Shown here: in pieces, positions 26,675 through 38,179 of the stretch
How positions within the stretch are numbered: the stretch's first letter is position 1
Layout: each line of letters opens with the position of its first letter
Origin: Corynebacterium sp. zg-331
GTDB taxonomy: Bacteria; Actinomycetota; Actinomycetes; Mycobacteriales; Mycobacteriaceae
Assembly: GCF_014267345.1 (NCBI RefSeq)
Contig: NZ_JACMYD010000001.1
Coordinates: 310,001 to 374,000 of the forward strand
Reading direction: 5' to 3'
DNA: 64,000 bases
Position numbers and translations under genes: made by a program
The notes under the pieces: generated by a model
What the model saw: only the letters and a program-made list of their open reading frames with translations
The model's database searches: none
What the model was told of the DNA's origin: nothing

Positions 26675-27931
26675 ATGGATCACGACGTCCTTCTTGCCAA
26701 CGCCGCGTGGGTGTTGATCTCCGCCTCCCTTGTCCTGTTGATGACCCCCGCCCTGGCGCTGTTCTACGGCGGCATGACGGGGCGGCGGGCCGTGCTCAAC
26801 ATGATGATGATGAGCTTCGCGGCCCTGGGTATGGTTACCGTGGTGTACCTGCTGTGGGGATGGTCGATGTCCTATGGCACGCGCTCTTGGGGCGGGGTGG
26901 TGGCCGACCCCACCGAGTTCTTCGGCCTGCGCGGCATGACTGCCGCCACGCGGGGAGAGAACGGGTATCCCGCGCTCATCGACGTCGCATTCCAGCTCAC
27001 TTTCGCCGTGATCTCCACGGCGATCATTTCCGGTGCGCTGGCCGGGCGCGTGAAGTTCTCCACGTGGCTCATCTTCACCGCCGCCTGGCCCACCCTGGTG
27101 TATTTCCCCCTGGCTCACATGGTGTGGGGCGGGGGCCTGCTCTCGGAGAGTGCCGGTTCGCTGTCCGCGTGGATCTTCGGCACCGACGGGCAGGGAGAGG
27201 CGCTGGTGGCCCCCATCGACTTCGCGGGCGGCACCGTGGTGCACATCTCCGCCGGTGCGGCGGCCTTCGTGCTGGCGCTCGTGGTGGGCAAACGTCGGGG
27301 TTTCCCGCGTCGGGTACCGCGGCCCCACAACCTGCCGATGGTCATGCTGGGCGCGGCCCTGCTCTGGTTCGGGTGGTGCGGTTTTAACGCCGGTTCGGCC
27401 CTGGCCCCAGACGCCACGGCGGCCCTGGCCTGGGTCAATACCGCTGCCGCTGCGGCCGCCGGCCTGCTGTCCTGGCTGGCCACCGAGCGGGTGCGCTACG
27501 GACATGCGACCTCGCTGGGTGCGGCCTCGGGGCTGGTGGCCGGGTTGGTGGCTATTACCCCGGCCGCGGGGGCGCTCGGCCCTGTGTCCTCCCTGGTTTT
27601 GGGGGCCGTGGGTGGCGTGCTGGCCTGCCTGGCGGTGGGCTTGAAGTTTCGCTTTGGCTACGACGACTCCCTAGACGTGGTGGGAGTGCACCTCGTGGCG
27701 GGGTTGTGGGGAACCGTGGGCCTGGGTCTGCTGCTGGGGGACCTCAAGCTCACGGTCGTCCAGGCCCTGATCGCGGCGGTGGCGGTGCTGTTTTCCGGCC
27801 TGTTGACCGCGGCGATTGCCCTGGCCTTGAAGGCCACGGTGGGTTGGCGCGTGGATCGGGAAGAGGAATACCACGGCGTGGATTACGCTCAGCACGCGGA
27901 ATCCGCCTATGACATCGCCGGAACAAAGTAG
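26675..27931 (+). CDS. amtB: Ammonium transporter AmtB
   Basis: Ammonium channel/transporter of the Amt/Rh family, 418 aa with about eleven membrane helices. The twin His of the conduction pore are His190 ('GGTVVHISAG') and His339 ('VVGVHLVAGLWG'). 'FYGGMTGRRAVLNMMMMS' and 'WFGWCGFNAGSAL' are family hallmarks. First gene of the AmtR-controlled operon with glnK and glnD, as in C. glutamicum. The C-terminal tail, which contacts GlnK in the family, runs from about 390. Confidence 0.96.
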   Translation: MDHDVLLANAAWVLISASLVLLMTPALALFYGGMTGRRAVLNMMMMSFAALGMVTVVYLLWGWSMSYGTRSWGGVVADPTEFFGLRGMTAATRGENGYPALIDVAFQLTFAVISTAIISGALAGRVKFSTWLIFTAAWPTLVYFPLAHMVWGGGLLSESAGSLSAWIFGTDGQGEALVAPIDFAGGTVVHISAGAAAFVLALVVGKRRGFPRRVPRPHNLPMVMLGAALLWFGWCGFNAGSALAPDATAALAWVNTAAAAAAGLLSWLATERVRYGHATSLGAASGLVAGLVAITPAAGALGPVSSLVLGAVGGVLACLAVGLKFRFGYDDSLDVVGVHLVAGLWGTVGLGLLLGDLKLTVVQALIAAVAVLFSGLLTAAIALALKATVGWRVDREEEYHGVDYAQHAESAYDIAGTK

Positions 27932-30351
<2,420 letters not shown>

Positions 30352-30397
30352 TCGCAGCAGTGAACAACCCGTAGTTCTACGAGGGAGCAGCACCAAC

Positions 30398-32023
30398 GTG
30401 TTTGAGTCTTTGTCCGATCGCCTTTCCGGAGCGCTCAGCGGTATCCGCGGAAAGGGCAAACTCACCGAGGCGGATATTAACGCCACCGCGCGGGAAATCC
30501 GCCTGGCGCTGTTGGAGGCGGACGTCTCCCTGCCCGTGGTGCGCGGCTTCATCAAACGGATCAAGGAACGCGCGAACGGGGCGGAGGTATCCCAGGCCCT
30601 CAACCCCGCTCAGCAGGTCATCAAGATCGTCAATGAGGAACTCACCGGGATCCTCGGCGGGCAGACCCGCCGGCTCAACCTGGCCAAGAACCCACCCACC
30701 GTGATCATGCTCGCGGGCCTCCAGGGCGCGGGTAAGACCACCCTGGCCGGAAAGCTGGCCAAGCACTTAGAAAAGCAGGGCCACACCCCCATGCTGGTGG
30801 CCTGCGACCTCCAGCGCCCCGGCGCCGTGCAGCAGCTCCAGATCGTGGGGCAGCGCGCGGGCGTGCCCACCTTTGCCCCCGACCCCGGCACCTCCATCGA
30901 CTCCTCCGAGCACGAGATGGGTACCTCGCACGGTGATCCCGTTGCCGTGGCCCAGGCCGGTATCGAGGAGGCCCGTCGCGCCCAGCACGACGTGGTGATC
31001 GTGGACACCGCCGGTCGCCTGGGCATCGACGAGGAGCTGATGACCCAGGCGCGCAACATCCGCGACGCCGTGCAGCCCGACGAGGTGCTCTTTGTTATCG
31101 ACTCCATGATCGGCCAGGACGCCGTGAGCACCGCCGAGGCCTTCCGCGACGGCGTGGATTTCACCGGCGTGGTGCTCACCAAGCTCGACGGCGATGCCCG
31201 CGGCGGCGCGGCGCTGTCCATCCGCGAGGTCACCGGCAAGCCGATCCTTTTCGCCTCCACCGGAGAAAAGCTGGTGGACTTCGATGTTTTCCACCCTGAG
31301 CGCATGGCCAGCCGCATCCTGGGCATGGGAGACATGCTCTCCCTCATCGAGCAGGCCGAGAGCGTCTTTGACCAGAAGCAGGCGGAGGCCACCGCCCAGA
31401 AGATCGGCACCGGGGAACTGACCCTGGAGGACTTCCTCAACCAAATGCTCATGATCCGCCGCATGGGGCCCATCGGTAACCTGCTCAAGATGCTGCCCGG
31501 CGGCAAGCAGATGAACCAGATGGCCGACATGGTGGATGAAAAACAACTGGATCGCATCCAGGCCATCATCCGCGGCATGACCCCGCAGGAGCGTGAGAAC
31601 CCCAAGATCCTCAACGCCTCGCGCCGCAAGCGCATCGCCGCCGGCTCCGGCGTGGAGGTCTCCGAGGTCAACCAATTGGTGGAACGGTTCTTCGAAGCCA
31701 AGAAGATGATGGGCAAGATGGCCGGTCAGCTCGGCATGGGCGGCGGTATGCGCTCGGCCACCAAGAAAAAGCCCAAGGGACGCAAGGGGAAGAACGGCAA
31801 GCGCAAGCCCGCCAAGAAGGGCCCTACCCCGCCGAAGATGCCCGGCATGGGCGGGGGGATGCCGGACATGGCGCAGCTCCAGCAGCTCCAGCAGCAGATG
31901 GAGGCCGGGGGTGGCATGCCGGGGCTCGGCGGACTGGGCAGGCTGGCCAAAGGGATGCCCACGATGCCCAAGGGCATGGAGAACATCGACCTCAACAACC
32001 TGGACTTCGGCAAGGGCAAGTAG
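30398..32023 (+). CDS. ffh: Signal recognition particle protein Ffh
   Basis: SRP54 homologue that binds signal sequences and 4.5S RNA and docks on FtsY. The start is the GTG at 30398 behind GAGGGAGCA. The 541-aa protein has an N domain (1-90), a G domain with 'GLQGAGKTT' (about 107-115), 'DTAGRLGIDEEL' (about 205) and 'TKLDGDARGG', and an M domain with Met-rich helices (about 320-430). The tail from about 450 is unusually long and rich in Gly, Met, Lys and Pro ('KKKPKGRKGKNGKRKPAKKG'). It follows glnD by 46 bp. Confidence 0.97.
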   Translation: MFESLSDRLSGALSGIRGKGKLTEADINATAREIRLALLEADVSLPVVRGFIKRIKERANGAEVSQALNPAQQVIKIVNEELTGILGGQTRRLNLAKNPPTVIMLAGLQGAGKTTLAGKLAKHLEKQGHTPMLVACDLQRPGAVQQLQIVGQRAGVPTFAPDPGTSIDSSEHEMGTSHGDPVAVAQAGIEEARRAQHDVVIVDTAGRLGIDEELMTQARNIRDAVQPDEVLFVIDSMIGQDAVSTAEAFRDGVDFTGVVLTKLDGDARGGAALSIREVTGKPILFASTGEKLVDFDVFHPERMASRILGMGDMLSLIEQAESVFDQKQAEATAQKIGTGELTLEDFLNQMLMIRRMGPIGNLLKMLPGGKQMNQMADMVDEKQLDRIQAIIRGMTPQERENPKILNASRRKRIAAGSGVEVSEVNQLVERFFEAKKMMGKMAGQLGMGGGMRSATKKKPKGRKGKNGKRKPAKKGPTPPKMPGMGGGMPDMAQLQQLQQQMEAGGGMPGLGGLGRLAKGMPTMPKGMENIDLNNLDFGKGK

Positions 32024-32044
32024 CCGCGTGGGTGGTCGATGTAC

Positions 32045-32050
32045 TATAAT
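32045..32050 (+). promoter_or_regulatory. -10 element for rpsP
   Basis: A consensus TATAAT lies 22 bp after the ffh stop and about 170 bp before rpsP. The expected -35 position (about 32022-32027) has no good match. The leader to 32221 contains a GC-rich segment (CCCGCC ... GGCGGG near 32163-32182) but no clear riboregulator. Confidence 0.5.
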
Positions 32051-32221
32051 GCTGTGGGTTGTCCCGATGCCGGGGCGACGCCAAGCATATCCTGCGTGAC
32101 GCTGACACCGGCCACGGCCGACCAGCAGGATCACGCGCAGGCTAATCCAAGGGTTGAACCGGCCCGCCCACCCGGGGCGGGTGTCCGCACTGCCCAGTGA
32201 CCACAGAGAAGGAACACCAGC

Positions 32222-32710
32222 ATGGCTGTCAAGATCAAGCTTCAGCGCCTCGGCAAGATCCGCACCCCGCACTACCGCGTGGTGATCGCGGACGCCCGCA
32301 CCCGCCGCGACGGCAAGGTGATCGAGAACATCGGTATCTACGAGCCGAAGCAGGATCCCTCCGTCATCAAGATCGATTCCGAGCGCGCCCAGTACTGGCT
32401 GGGCGTGGGTGCCCAGCCCACCGAGCCCGTGCTGGCCCTGCTGAAGATCACTGGCGACTGGCAGAAGTTCAAGGGCATCGAGGGCGCCGAGGGCACCCTG
32501 AAGGTGGCCCCGGAGAAGAAGTCCAAGCTGGACCTGTTCAACGAGGCCTTGGCCGAGGCCAACAACGGCCCCTCCGTGGACGACGTGGTGGAGAAGAAGC
32601 GCAAGGCCAAGGAGGAGAAGGAGGCCAAGGCTGCGGCAGAGAAGCTGGCTGCCGAGAAGGCCGCCGCCGAGGCCGGCGAGAAGGATGCCGAGGCGGAGTC
32701 CGCCGAGTAA
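32222..32710 (+). CDS. rpsP: 30S ribosomal protein S16
   Basis: Residues 1-85 are the conserved S16 domain ('[20 protein letters not shown]', '[20 protein letters not shown]'). The rest is a Lys/Ala/Glu-rich helical tail to 162 aa, typical of corynebacterial S16 and absent from E. coli S16. GAAGGAACACC precedes the ATG. In most bacteria rpsP is followed by rimM and trmD; here 4.9 kb of decayed genes separates them. Confidence 0.97.
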   Translation: MAVKIKLQRLGKIRTPHYRVVIADARTRRDGKVIENIGIYEPKQDPSVIKIDSERAQYWLGVGAQPTEPVLALLKITGDWQKFKGIEGAEGTLKVAPEKKSKLDLFNEALAEANNGPSVDDVVEKKRKAKEEKEAKAAAEKLAAEKAAAEAGEKDAEAESAE

Positions 32711-32733
32711 TTCCTTACCCGTGGCAACGGGCT

Positions 32734-32779
32734 AACCGCTCCGGGAGTTCTTGTGAGCTGTCTCCGGAGCGGTTTTCTT
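32734..32779 (+). terminator. Rho-independent terminator of rpsP
   Basis: The outer stem AACCGCTCCGG/CCGGAGCGGTT is perfect (32734-32744 and 32764-32774). An inner 5-bp stem (32746-32750 with 32755-32759) has loop TTGT. The tail is TTTTCTT. It cuts rpsP off from rimM-trmD. Confidence 0.95.
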
Positions 32780-32811
32780 ATGTTTTATGCCGCGCCTATC
32801 GGGCACCTGCG

Positions 32812-34330
32812 TTACTGGGTGGGCAGCATCATCCGGTACCGCTCCGTTCCCCGGGGGAGCAGCTTGACCGTCATCTCCCGCGTCTGCCCATCGATGTCCT
32901 GGAACTCGTCCAGCGGGGACTCGTTGGCCTCCTCGGAGGCGTGTACGTACACCACCTCGGGGCCGAAGGTGGGATCCATCTCGTTGGGTTCAAAGGCCCC
33001 GGCCTGCAGCGGCCCGGAGGCGAACTCCCAGAACGGGGAGAACTCCTGGAACGCCGCGCGATCCGGGTGGTAGCGGTGGGCGGTGGTGTAGTGGACGTCG
33101 GCGGTTAGCCACACCACGTTGCGCCACACGCGGATGGCGCGGAGCACGCGGGTGATCTCCGATTCCCGTCCCACCGGCACCCCTGGGCCGCCGTTGGCCA
33201 CGGACTCCTAGTGGCTGGTCTTACCATCAGGCACGACGGTCCCCAGTGGAAGATCGTTGGCCACCACCTTCCACGTGGCGGTGGGGGATTGCAGTTCCCG
33301 GATCAGCCAGTGCTCCTGCTTTTCGCCCAGGATCGCGCCGTCGGCCCTGGTGCCGCGATGATTCAGCTCGTTATCGTCCTTGTAGGAGCGCATGTCCAGC
33401 ACGAAGACGTCCAGCAGCGGGCCGTAGGAGACCTTGCGGTAGATGCGCCCGTCCACCGCCATGCTCCGATCGGTGGGCTGCCACTCGTGGAATGCCCGGT
33501 GCGCCCACCCGGCCAGGGTGTTGACGTCCTTGACCGCGTACTCCGGCAGGTCCAAGACCTCGCCCGGGTACCAGTTGTTCACCGTCTCATGATCGTCCCA
33601 CTGCACGATCTGCGGAACCTGGGCTTGGAAGTCCCGGTAGTGGGAGTCCATGAGGTTATAGGCGTAGTTGCCGCGATAATCCTCTAGGCTCTGCGCCACG
33701 TGGGACTTCGCCTCCGTGACCACGTTGCGCCACACGCGGCCATCGGGCAGCGTCACCGACTCTTCGATGATGTTGTCCGCGTAGATCGTGTCCCCGGAGT
33801 GCAGGAAGAAGTCCGGGTTGCGCTGCGCCATCTGCGACCACGCCGTCCAGCCCCTGAGCTCCGGATTGATGCCGTAGCCCTGGCCCGCCACGTCGCCCGA
33901 CCACTGGAAGCGGATGTTCCTGCTTGCCGACGGCGCCGTGCGCAGCGTCCCCAGCACTGGCTCGGAGAGCAGGCCGGTATCGAGGTCCTGGGCAAAGACC
34001 CGGTAGTGCACGTCCGCATCGGTGTCCAGGCCCACCAGACGCAGCTTGCCGGTGTGATCGCTCTCCGGAGTCATGGTCATGCCGGTGAAGCGGCGGGGAT
34101 TGCGGAAGGACTCGGTGGGGAGACCTCCACGATAAGGCGACTGGGACGATCCGCGTGCGTCTAGATCAGGGCGCCGTCCGGGCGCACATCGCCCGAGGCG
34201 ACGCCGTGGGTCAGGCGCGGGCGCTCCGGGACGAGGCCTCCGAAGGAGGACAGCGGGGAGGAGTTCTGGGTGGAGGCCGTTGCGGTGGCGAGGCCGGAGG
34301 GGCCAGGAAGAGGCGACGGGAAACAGGCAT
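32812..34330 (-). pseudogene. phoD: PhoD-type alkaline phosphatase/phosphodiesterase, multiply broken
   Basis: PhoD is a secreted, Tat-exported phosphodiesterase/phosphatase. The start 'MPVSRRLFLAP' at 34330 has a twin-arginine motif. A frameshift near 34295-34304 leads to 'ASTQNSSPLSSFGG' and 'LTHGVASGDVRPDGALI', then a TAG at 34161-34163 where the family has Trp (L-W-T-R). A second frameshift near 34114-34121 leads to the main part ('WSGDVAGQGYGINPEL', 'FFLHSGDTIYADN', 'QWDDHETVNNW', 'VFVLDMRSY'). Another in-frame TAG sits at 33208-33210, and the frame continues to 32812 with 'VVWLTADVHYTTAHRY'. The metal-site Asp, Asn and His residues are still readable, so decay is recent. Confidence 0.9.
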
Positions 34331-34538
34331 GGGGCGGTGGTAGGGGATGGAGGTGAATGGGGTATGACGGGTGGGTGAACGGGAGGGTATATTTTTCCTA
34401 CCGAGTGATGAAGGGGTCTGTTCATCATCCAAACCTTGCGAATGAACCCCGGTCCAAGGGCGTACAAACTATCAATCGGAACCTCCTATGGATTATTTGC
34501 ATTTTATTTATGCATACCCGTGGGAAAGGTCTCTGATT

Positions 34539-35142
34539 GTGAAGGAAAATCAGAGCTCAAAGTTTATTCTTGCTATCGCCGTTCTCCTAGCGATTTTGAT
34601 GGTGGCGGCTAATGTTCCGGTGTCGAATGCCTTATCCCTTGTACAAGGAGAACCGGAGCGCTGGGTTGTGGTGGAAGAACAATCGATACCGGCTCAGAAG
34701 TTATCGGAGTTTGAACCGATTCGGGTACCGAGAGAAATTTCTTCCGCTGAGCCGCCGACGGAAAATCAGATTCAATCGAGAGCCTTCATCTGTAGTCCCT
34801 GGGGACATGCGGAAAACCCCCATATATCCGGGGGTGAGGTATCTGCACATGGATTTTGGAGAAGGAATAACTGTAACGCCGCGAAAGCAAAGGTTACTGT
34901 TTGCTTGTACGCCTTTTGGGGTAACAAGCGTACTGGACAGGGATTTTTCGTTGCGGTCGGAGAATAGCGGAACGATAGCTCCGGGAGGCGGACGCGGTAA
35001 TCGGGTAACCGCTCGCGCTTCATGTAGGCCCACTTCTCAGCAGGTTAGTTGGAAGAACGTGGTTGATGTGAATGTATCGGGACAGTGTGATTGGTTTGGA
35101 AAGCAACAGAATATTAAGGAGATGAGATGCGAGCCACGGTGA
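34539..35142 (+). pseudogene. Frameshifted small secreted protein of unknown function
   Basis: The probable start is the GTG at 34539 (the frame is open from 34488). It gives a signal peptide ('FILAIAVLLAILMVAANVP') and a mature part with 'CSPWGHAENPHISGG' and 'KAKVTVCLYAFWG' that stops at TAG 34965-34967. The next frame then carries on with 'NSGTIAPGGGRGNRVTARAS' and 'VSWKNVVDVNVSGQCDW' up to 35142. Together they form the layout I recall of small actinobacterial secreted proteins (two beta-rich halves, Gly-rich turn, scattered Cys). The indel lies near 34955-34966. Base composition is more AT-rich than the core genome. Function unknown. Confidence 0.65.
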
Positions 35143-35169
35143 TCAGAAAGCAGGCTACACTAGGGAATT

Positions 35170-35856
35170 ATGGTGTCTGACGGATACGAGTGCCAGAGGC
35201 AGCCTCTGCTCATCGGTGGGGGCAGCTCCTTTGTGACGGTGGAGTTAATGGCGTCTTATCCGAGGGAAACGGTTTTTCGCGAGGAAGTAGATCCTCTGAG
35301 GGATTTCCGCGATTGTGAAAGAATCTTGGGTTTTGCTCATACAGGAGAGGGGGAGTGGGAGAGAGGAGAGCATCCTATTGGTTCGGCTGCGCTCTGGGAG
35401 GTTCACGATTACTACCACCGACCGCGGATGCTGGAATCTGTGACTGAAAACAGGGAGTGGGCTACTTTTTTGTTGACGGTTGCGATGATCGGGGATCGCC
35501 TTCCCCTCCGCCCCCTCTTTGCCGTGTGGGAGATTGTTCTTGCGGCGCTCTCAAACGTCGAGCCGACCGCGATTACGATGCATGTGAGTAATAGAGGATA
35601 TAGCGATGCCCAGCCTCTGTGCCCGGAATATTTGATTCGTTCTCATGCTTACAGGGATGAGAATTATCATTCCATCTTTCATGATACTTCCGAGGAAGCC
35701 GAGTGTATCTCATGTAGGGTTATGAACTCGGAAGGGGAAGGTAAGGAAGTGAAATGCAAGCGCTTTAGCCCGTTGCGGCTGGTGGAGGATTTTGAATTGC
35801 TTTCTTTGGGGGTAAACGGTGACATGGTGGATTTTTGGGTTAGAGGTCTGAGGTGA
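35170..35856 (+). CDS. Hypothetical protein, AT-rich, 228 aa
   Basis: I do not recognise a family. The protein is soluble, acidic (many Glu/Asp) and has Cys at several places ('YECQRQ', 'FRDCERI', 'AECISCRV'). No signal peptide is present. A possible weak ribosome site AGGGAA precedes the ATG. It lies 27 bp after the broken secreted protein, on the same strand, and a good terminator follows, so the two may have formed one transcription unit. Codon usage is AT-richer than the neighbours, suggesting acquisition. Confidence 0.6.
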   Translation: MVSDGYECQRQPLLIGGGSSFVTVELMASYPRETVFREEVDPLRDFRDCERILGFAHTGEGEWERGEHPIGSAALWEVHDYYHRPRMLESVTENREWATFLLTVAMIGDRLPLRPLFAVWEIVLAALSNVEPTAITMHVSNRGYSDAQPLCPEYLIRSHAYRDENYHSIFHDTSEEAECISCRVMNSEGEGKEVKCKRFSPLRLVEDFELLSLGVNGDMVDFWVRGLR

Positions 35857-35875
35857 CTTATTGAAAGAGAAGGGG

Positions 35876-35913
35876 AGATTGGCACATTTTAACCGTGTGC
35901 CAATCTTCCATTT
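35876..35913 (+). terminator. Rho-independent terminator after the 228-aa gene
   Basis: A perfect 11-bp stem AGATTGGCACA/TGTGCCAATCT (35876-35886 and 35896-35906) has a 9-nt loop and is followed by TCCATTTTATT. It lies 19 nt after the stop codon. Confidence 0.88.
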
Positions 35914-35915
35914 TA

Positions 35916-36381
35916 TTACTGGTCACTGTCCTTAATTTTTTTGATTAACCCTTTCTTCATCATGGCAGGAATAGTGTGGAGATGATCCCAAAAATTATAA
36001 GTATAACGACAGGATCTCCTATTATCCGGTCTGCACCCTCTTTCGTTAGCGGTGATTCACTGTTGTTTGAACCGCTTTACTCTGATATCCATTTCGTCCA
36101 ATCGGTACAAGGTATGTAGAGAATTCAAACTTTGTGGAGCGTTCAGTATTGTATAGCGTTGCGAATGCGAATAGAGGAAAACCGGTGGGTTGCTTCTTAT
36201 TCTTCCATCGGATTAAGTTTGCCGATCCTAAAGGTGGGTATCCTTAGAATGTGAATGCTGCGGTAAAAATGAATATGAGAATTGTAAGCCGAGACCATGG
36301 GAGGAGGTGGGTGTCCTCTACTATGTTGAAGCCGGCTCCTATGGTTTGAGTATCGTTTATGCTATCCTTTCTTTGTTTACA
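35916..36381 (-). pseudogene. Decayed gene for a small two-helix membrane protein
   Basis: No single open frame is long, but consecutive segments read as one protein of about 150 residues. From 36381: 'DTHLLPWSRLTILIFIFTAA' (first helix), an in-frame TAA at 36244-36246, and then, same frame, 'GYPPLGSANLIRWKNKKQP' and 'FEFSTYLVPIGRNGYQSK'. A frameshift near 36071-36080 leads to 'SPLTKEGADRIIGD' and the helix 'PVVILIIFGIISTLFLP'. A further shift near 35965 leads to 'MMKKGLIKKIKDSDQ' and a stop. Helix, outside domain, helix and basic tail is a plausible topology. No ATG start remains upstream. Family not recognised. Confidence 0.5.
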
Positions 36382-36450
36382 TTATTGTTTCCGAATCTTA
36401 TTCTAAGATAAAAAGAGGTTGCCGCAAGAGCTTTTTAGTGATATGGGTCA

Positions 36451-37580
36451 TTAAAACGCGATAACCCCCACGATCGCCGCGTTGAGCATGTTGGTGAGGG
36501 ACCCGGCGAAGAGCGCGCGCAGCCCTAGCTCCGCGACGTCGGAACGCCGCTCCGGGCATATCGCGCCGAAGGAACCGATCTGGATGGCGATGGAGGCGAG
36601 GTTGCCAAAGCCCGCCAGGGCAAAGGTGCTGAGCATCACGGCCTTGGCGCTCATGGTGTCCACGTGCTCGGAGAAGCTGATATAACCCACATCCTCGTTG
36701 AGGATGGTCTTTTGGCCTATGAAGTTGTCCACCAGCGAGGCTTTGCCCCAGGGCACGGGGCTGAACAGGAGGCCGTCGAGGGACCAGTTCTCCTGCCCAA
36801 AGAGGTGCCCGATTCCCCCGAGCGCGGCGGAAGCCATGGCGATGAGCGCGATGAAGGTCACGAGCAGGCAGGCCACGGTCGCGGCGATGCGCCCGCCGGA
36901 GAGGGCCCCGGCGCCGAGGGCGTCGATGAGGTTGCGGTTCTCGGTGTCCCGGATGCCGCGCACGTTGGTGCTGGCCACGGACTGTTCTGTTTCCGGCATG
37001 AGGCTCTTGGCTACGATGAGGGAGCCGGGGCCGTTCATGATGGAGGCGGCCAGCAAGGTATTCCAGAGGCGCGCCGAGCAGGGAGTATCCGATGAGGGTG
37101 GACCCGGCGACGGAGGCGAAGCCACTGGTCATGCAGGCAAAGAGCTCGGAGCGGGTGAGCTTGGGCAGTCAGGGTTTGATGACGAGGGGAGCCTTGGACT
37201 TGCCGAGGAAGATCACGGTGGAGGCCCACGCGGATTCCAGCTTGGAGGTGCCCACGATCTCCACGAACCATTGGAGCACACGCGGGTAGGACAGCGCGCC
37301 GATGATCGCTCCCAGGAACACGATGAGGGGCAATACGTTAAGAGCAAACACGAAGGAGGTGCCCCCGGTGGGTGAAGTCGATGAGCCGGGATACCCCGTT
37401 GGCAGTGGCTTTGAGCGCATGAAAACCGGGTTCCCACGTGAGCACAAGGAGTGCGAAGAGGGCCTGGAGCCCGAAGCCCACGCCGAGGGTGCGCCACTTG
37501 ATGTTGCGGCGGCTGCTGGAAAAGGCGACGATGACGGCAAAGATGTAGGTGGTGCCGATGAGGCCTTGAAAGCGATCCAT
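36451..37580 (-). pseudogene. nupC: NupC-type concentrative nucleoside transporter, broken
   Basis: From ATG 37580 the frame reads 'MDRFQGLIGTTYIFAVIVAF', typical of CNT-family transporters. A frameshift in the five-C run 37362-37366 leads to 'VFALNVLPLIVFLGAIIGAL' and 'TVIFLGKSKAPLVIKP', then TGA at 37169-37171. The same frame continues with 'LPKLTRSELFACMTSGFASV' and 'GYSLLGAPLEYL'. An extra base near 37055 shifts to 'LAASIMNGPGSLIVAKSLMP', which runs to the normal end 'AGSLTNMLNAAIVGVIAF'. All transporter regions are still recognisable. It is a recent pseudogene. Confidence 0.9.
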
Positions 37581-37678
37581 CACGTTGACTCTCCGGGTGC
37601 GTGCGGGGCGGGTGCACGGGCGTTGCGCGCGGCCCGCCGAGGCCGCCCGGGTGGGGGCACCGATTACACTGCTGAGTC

Positions 37679-38179
37679 ATGGAGTTAATGATCGGTCGGG
37701 TGATCAAGTCCCACGGTATCCGAGGCGAGGTGTCCGTGGAGGCCACCACGGACGAGCCGGAGGAGCGCTTTGCGGTGGGCCAGGTGCTCACTGGGCGGCA
37801 GAACAAGAAGGATCGCGAGCTGACCGTGAGCGCCATGCGCCCGCACAAGGGGCGGCTGCTGCTCACCTTCGAGGAGATCGCGGACCGCGCGGCGGCGGAC
37901 TCGCTGCGCGGGATGCAGTTTTTTGCCGAGCCGCGTGAGGGCGAGGACGGCGAGGGCTTCTACGACCACGAGCTGGAGGGCCTGCGGGTGCTCCGCGGCG
38001 GCGAGGACATCGGGGAGGTCACTGGGATCACGCACGGCCCGCACCGCAACCTACTGGAAGTCACCTTGCAGTCCGGCAAGGAGGTGTTGGTGCCCTTCGT
38101 GGAGGCCATCGTTCCCGAGGTGGATCTGGAGGCCGGGACGCTGACGATCACCCCACCCGAGGGGCTGCTGGAGCTCTAA
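37679..38179 (+). CDS. rimM: 16S rRNA processing protein RimM
   Basis: RimM binds S19 and assists 30S assembly. The 166-aa protein has the N-terminal beta-barrel ('LMIGRVIKSHGIRGEVSVEA') and the C-terminal PRC-barrel ('YDHELEGLRVLRGGEDIGEV', 'VPFVEAIVPEVDLEAGTLTI'). Its TAA overlaps the trmD ATG by one base (TAATG), so the pair is coupled. Here it heads its own unit instead of following rpsP directly. Confidence 0.95.
   Translation: MELMIGRVIKSHGIRGEVSVEATTDEPEERFAVGQVLTGRQNKKDRELTVSAMRPHKGRLLLTFEEIADRAAADSLRGMQFFAEPREGEDGEGFYDHELEGLRVLRGGEDIGEVTGITHGPHRNLLEVTLQSGKEVLVPFVEAIVPEVDLEAGTLTITPPEGLLEL

Noticed and set aside
37169..37171. In-frame TGA in the nupC-type gene as a selenocysteine codon
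   Set aside because: CNT transporters are not selenoproteins, no SECIS-like hairpin is evident, and two frameshifts in the same gene show it is simply decayed.
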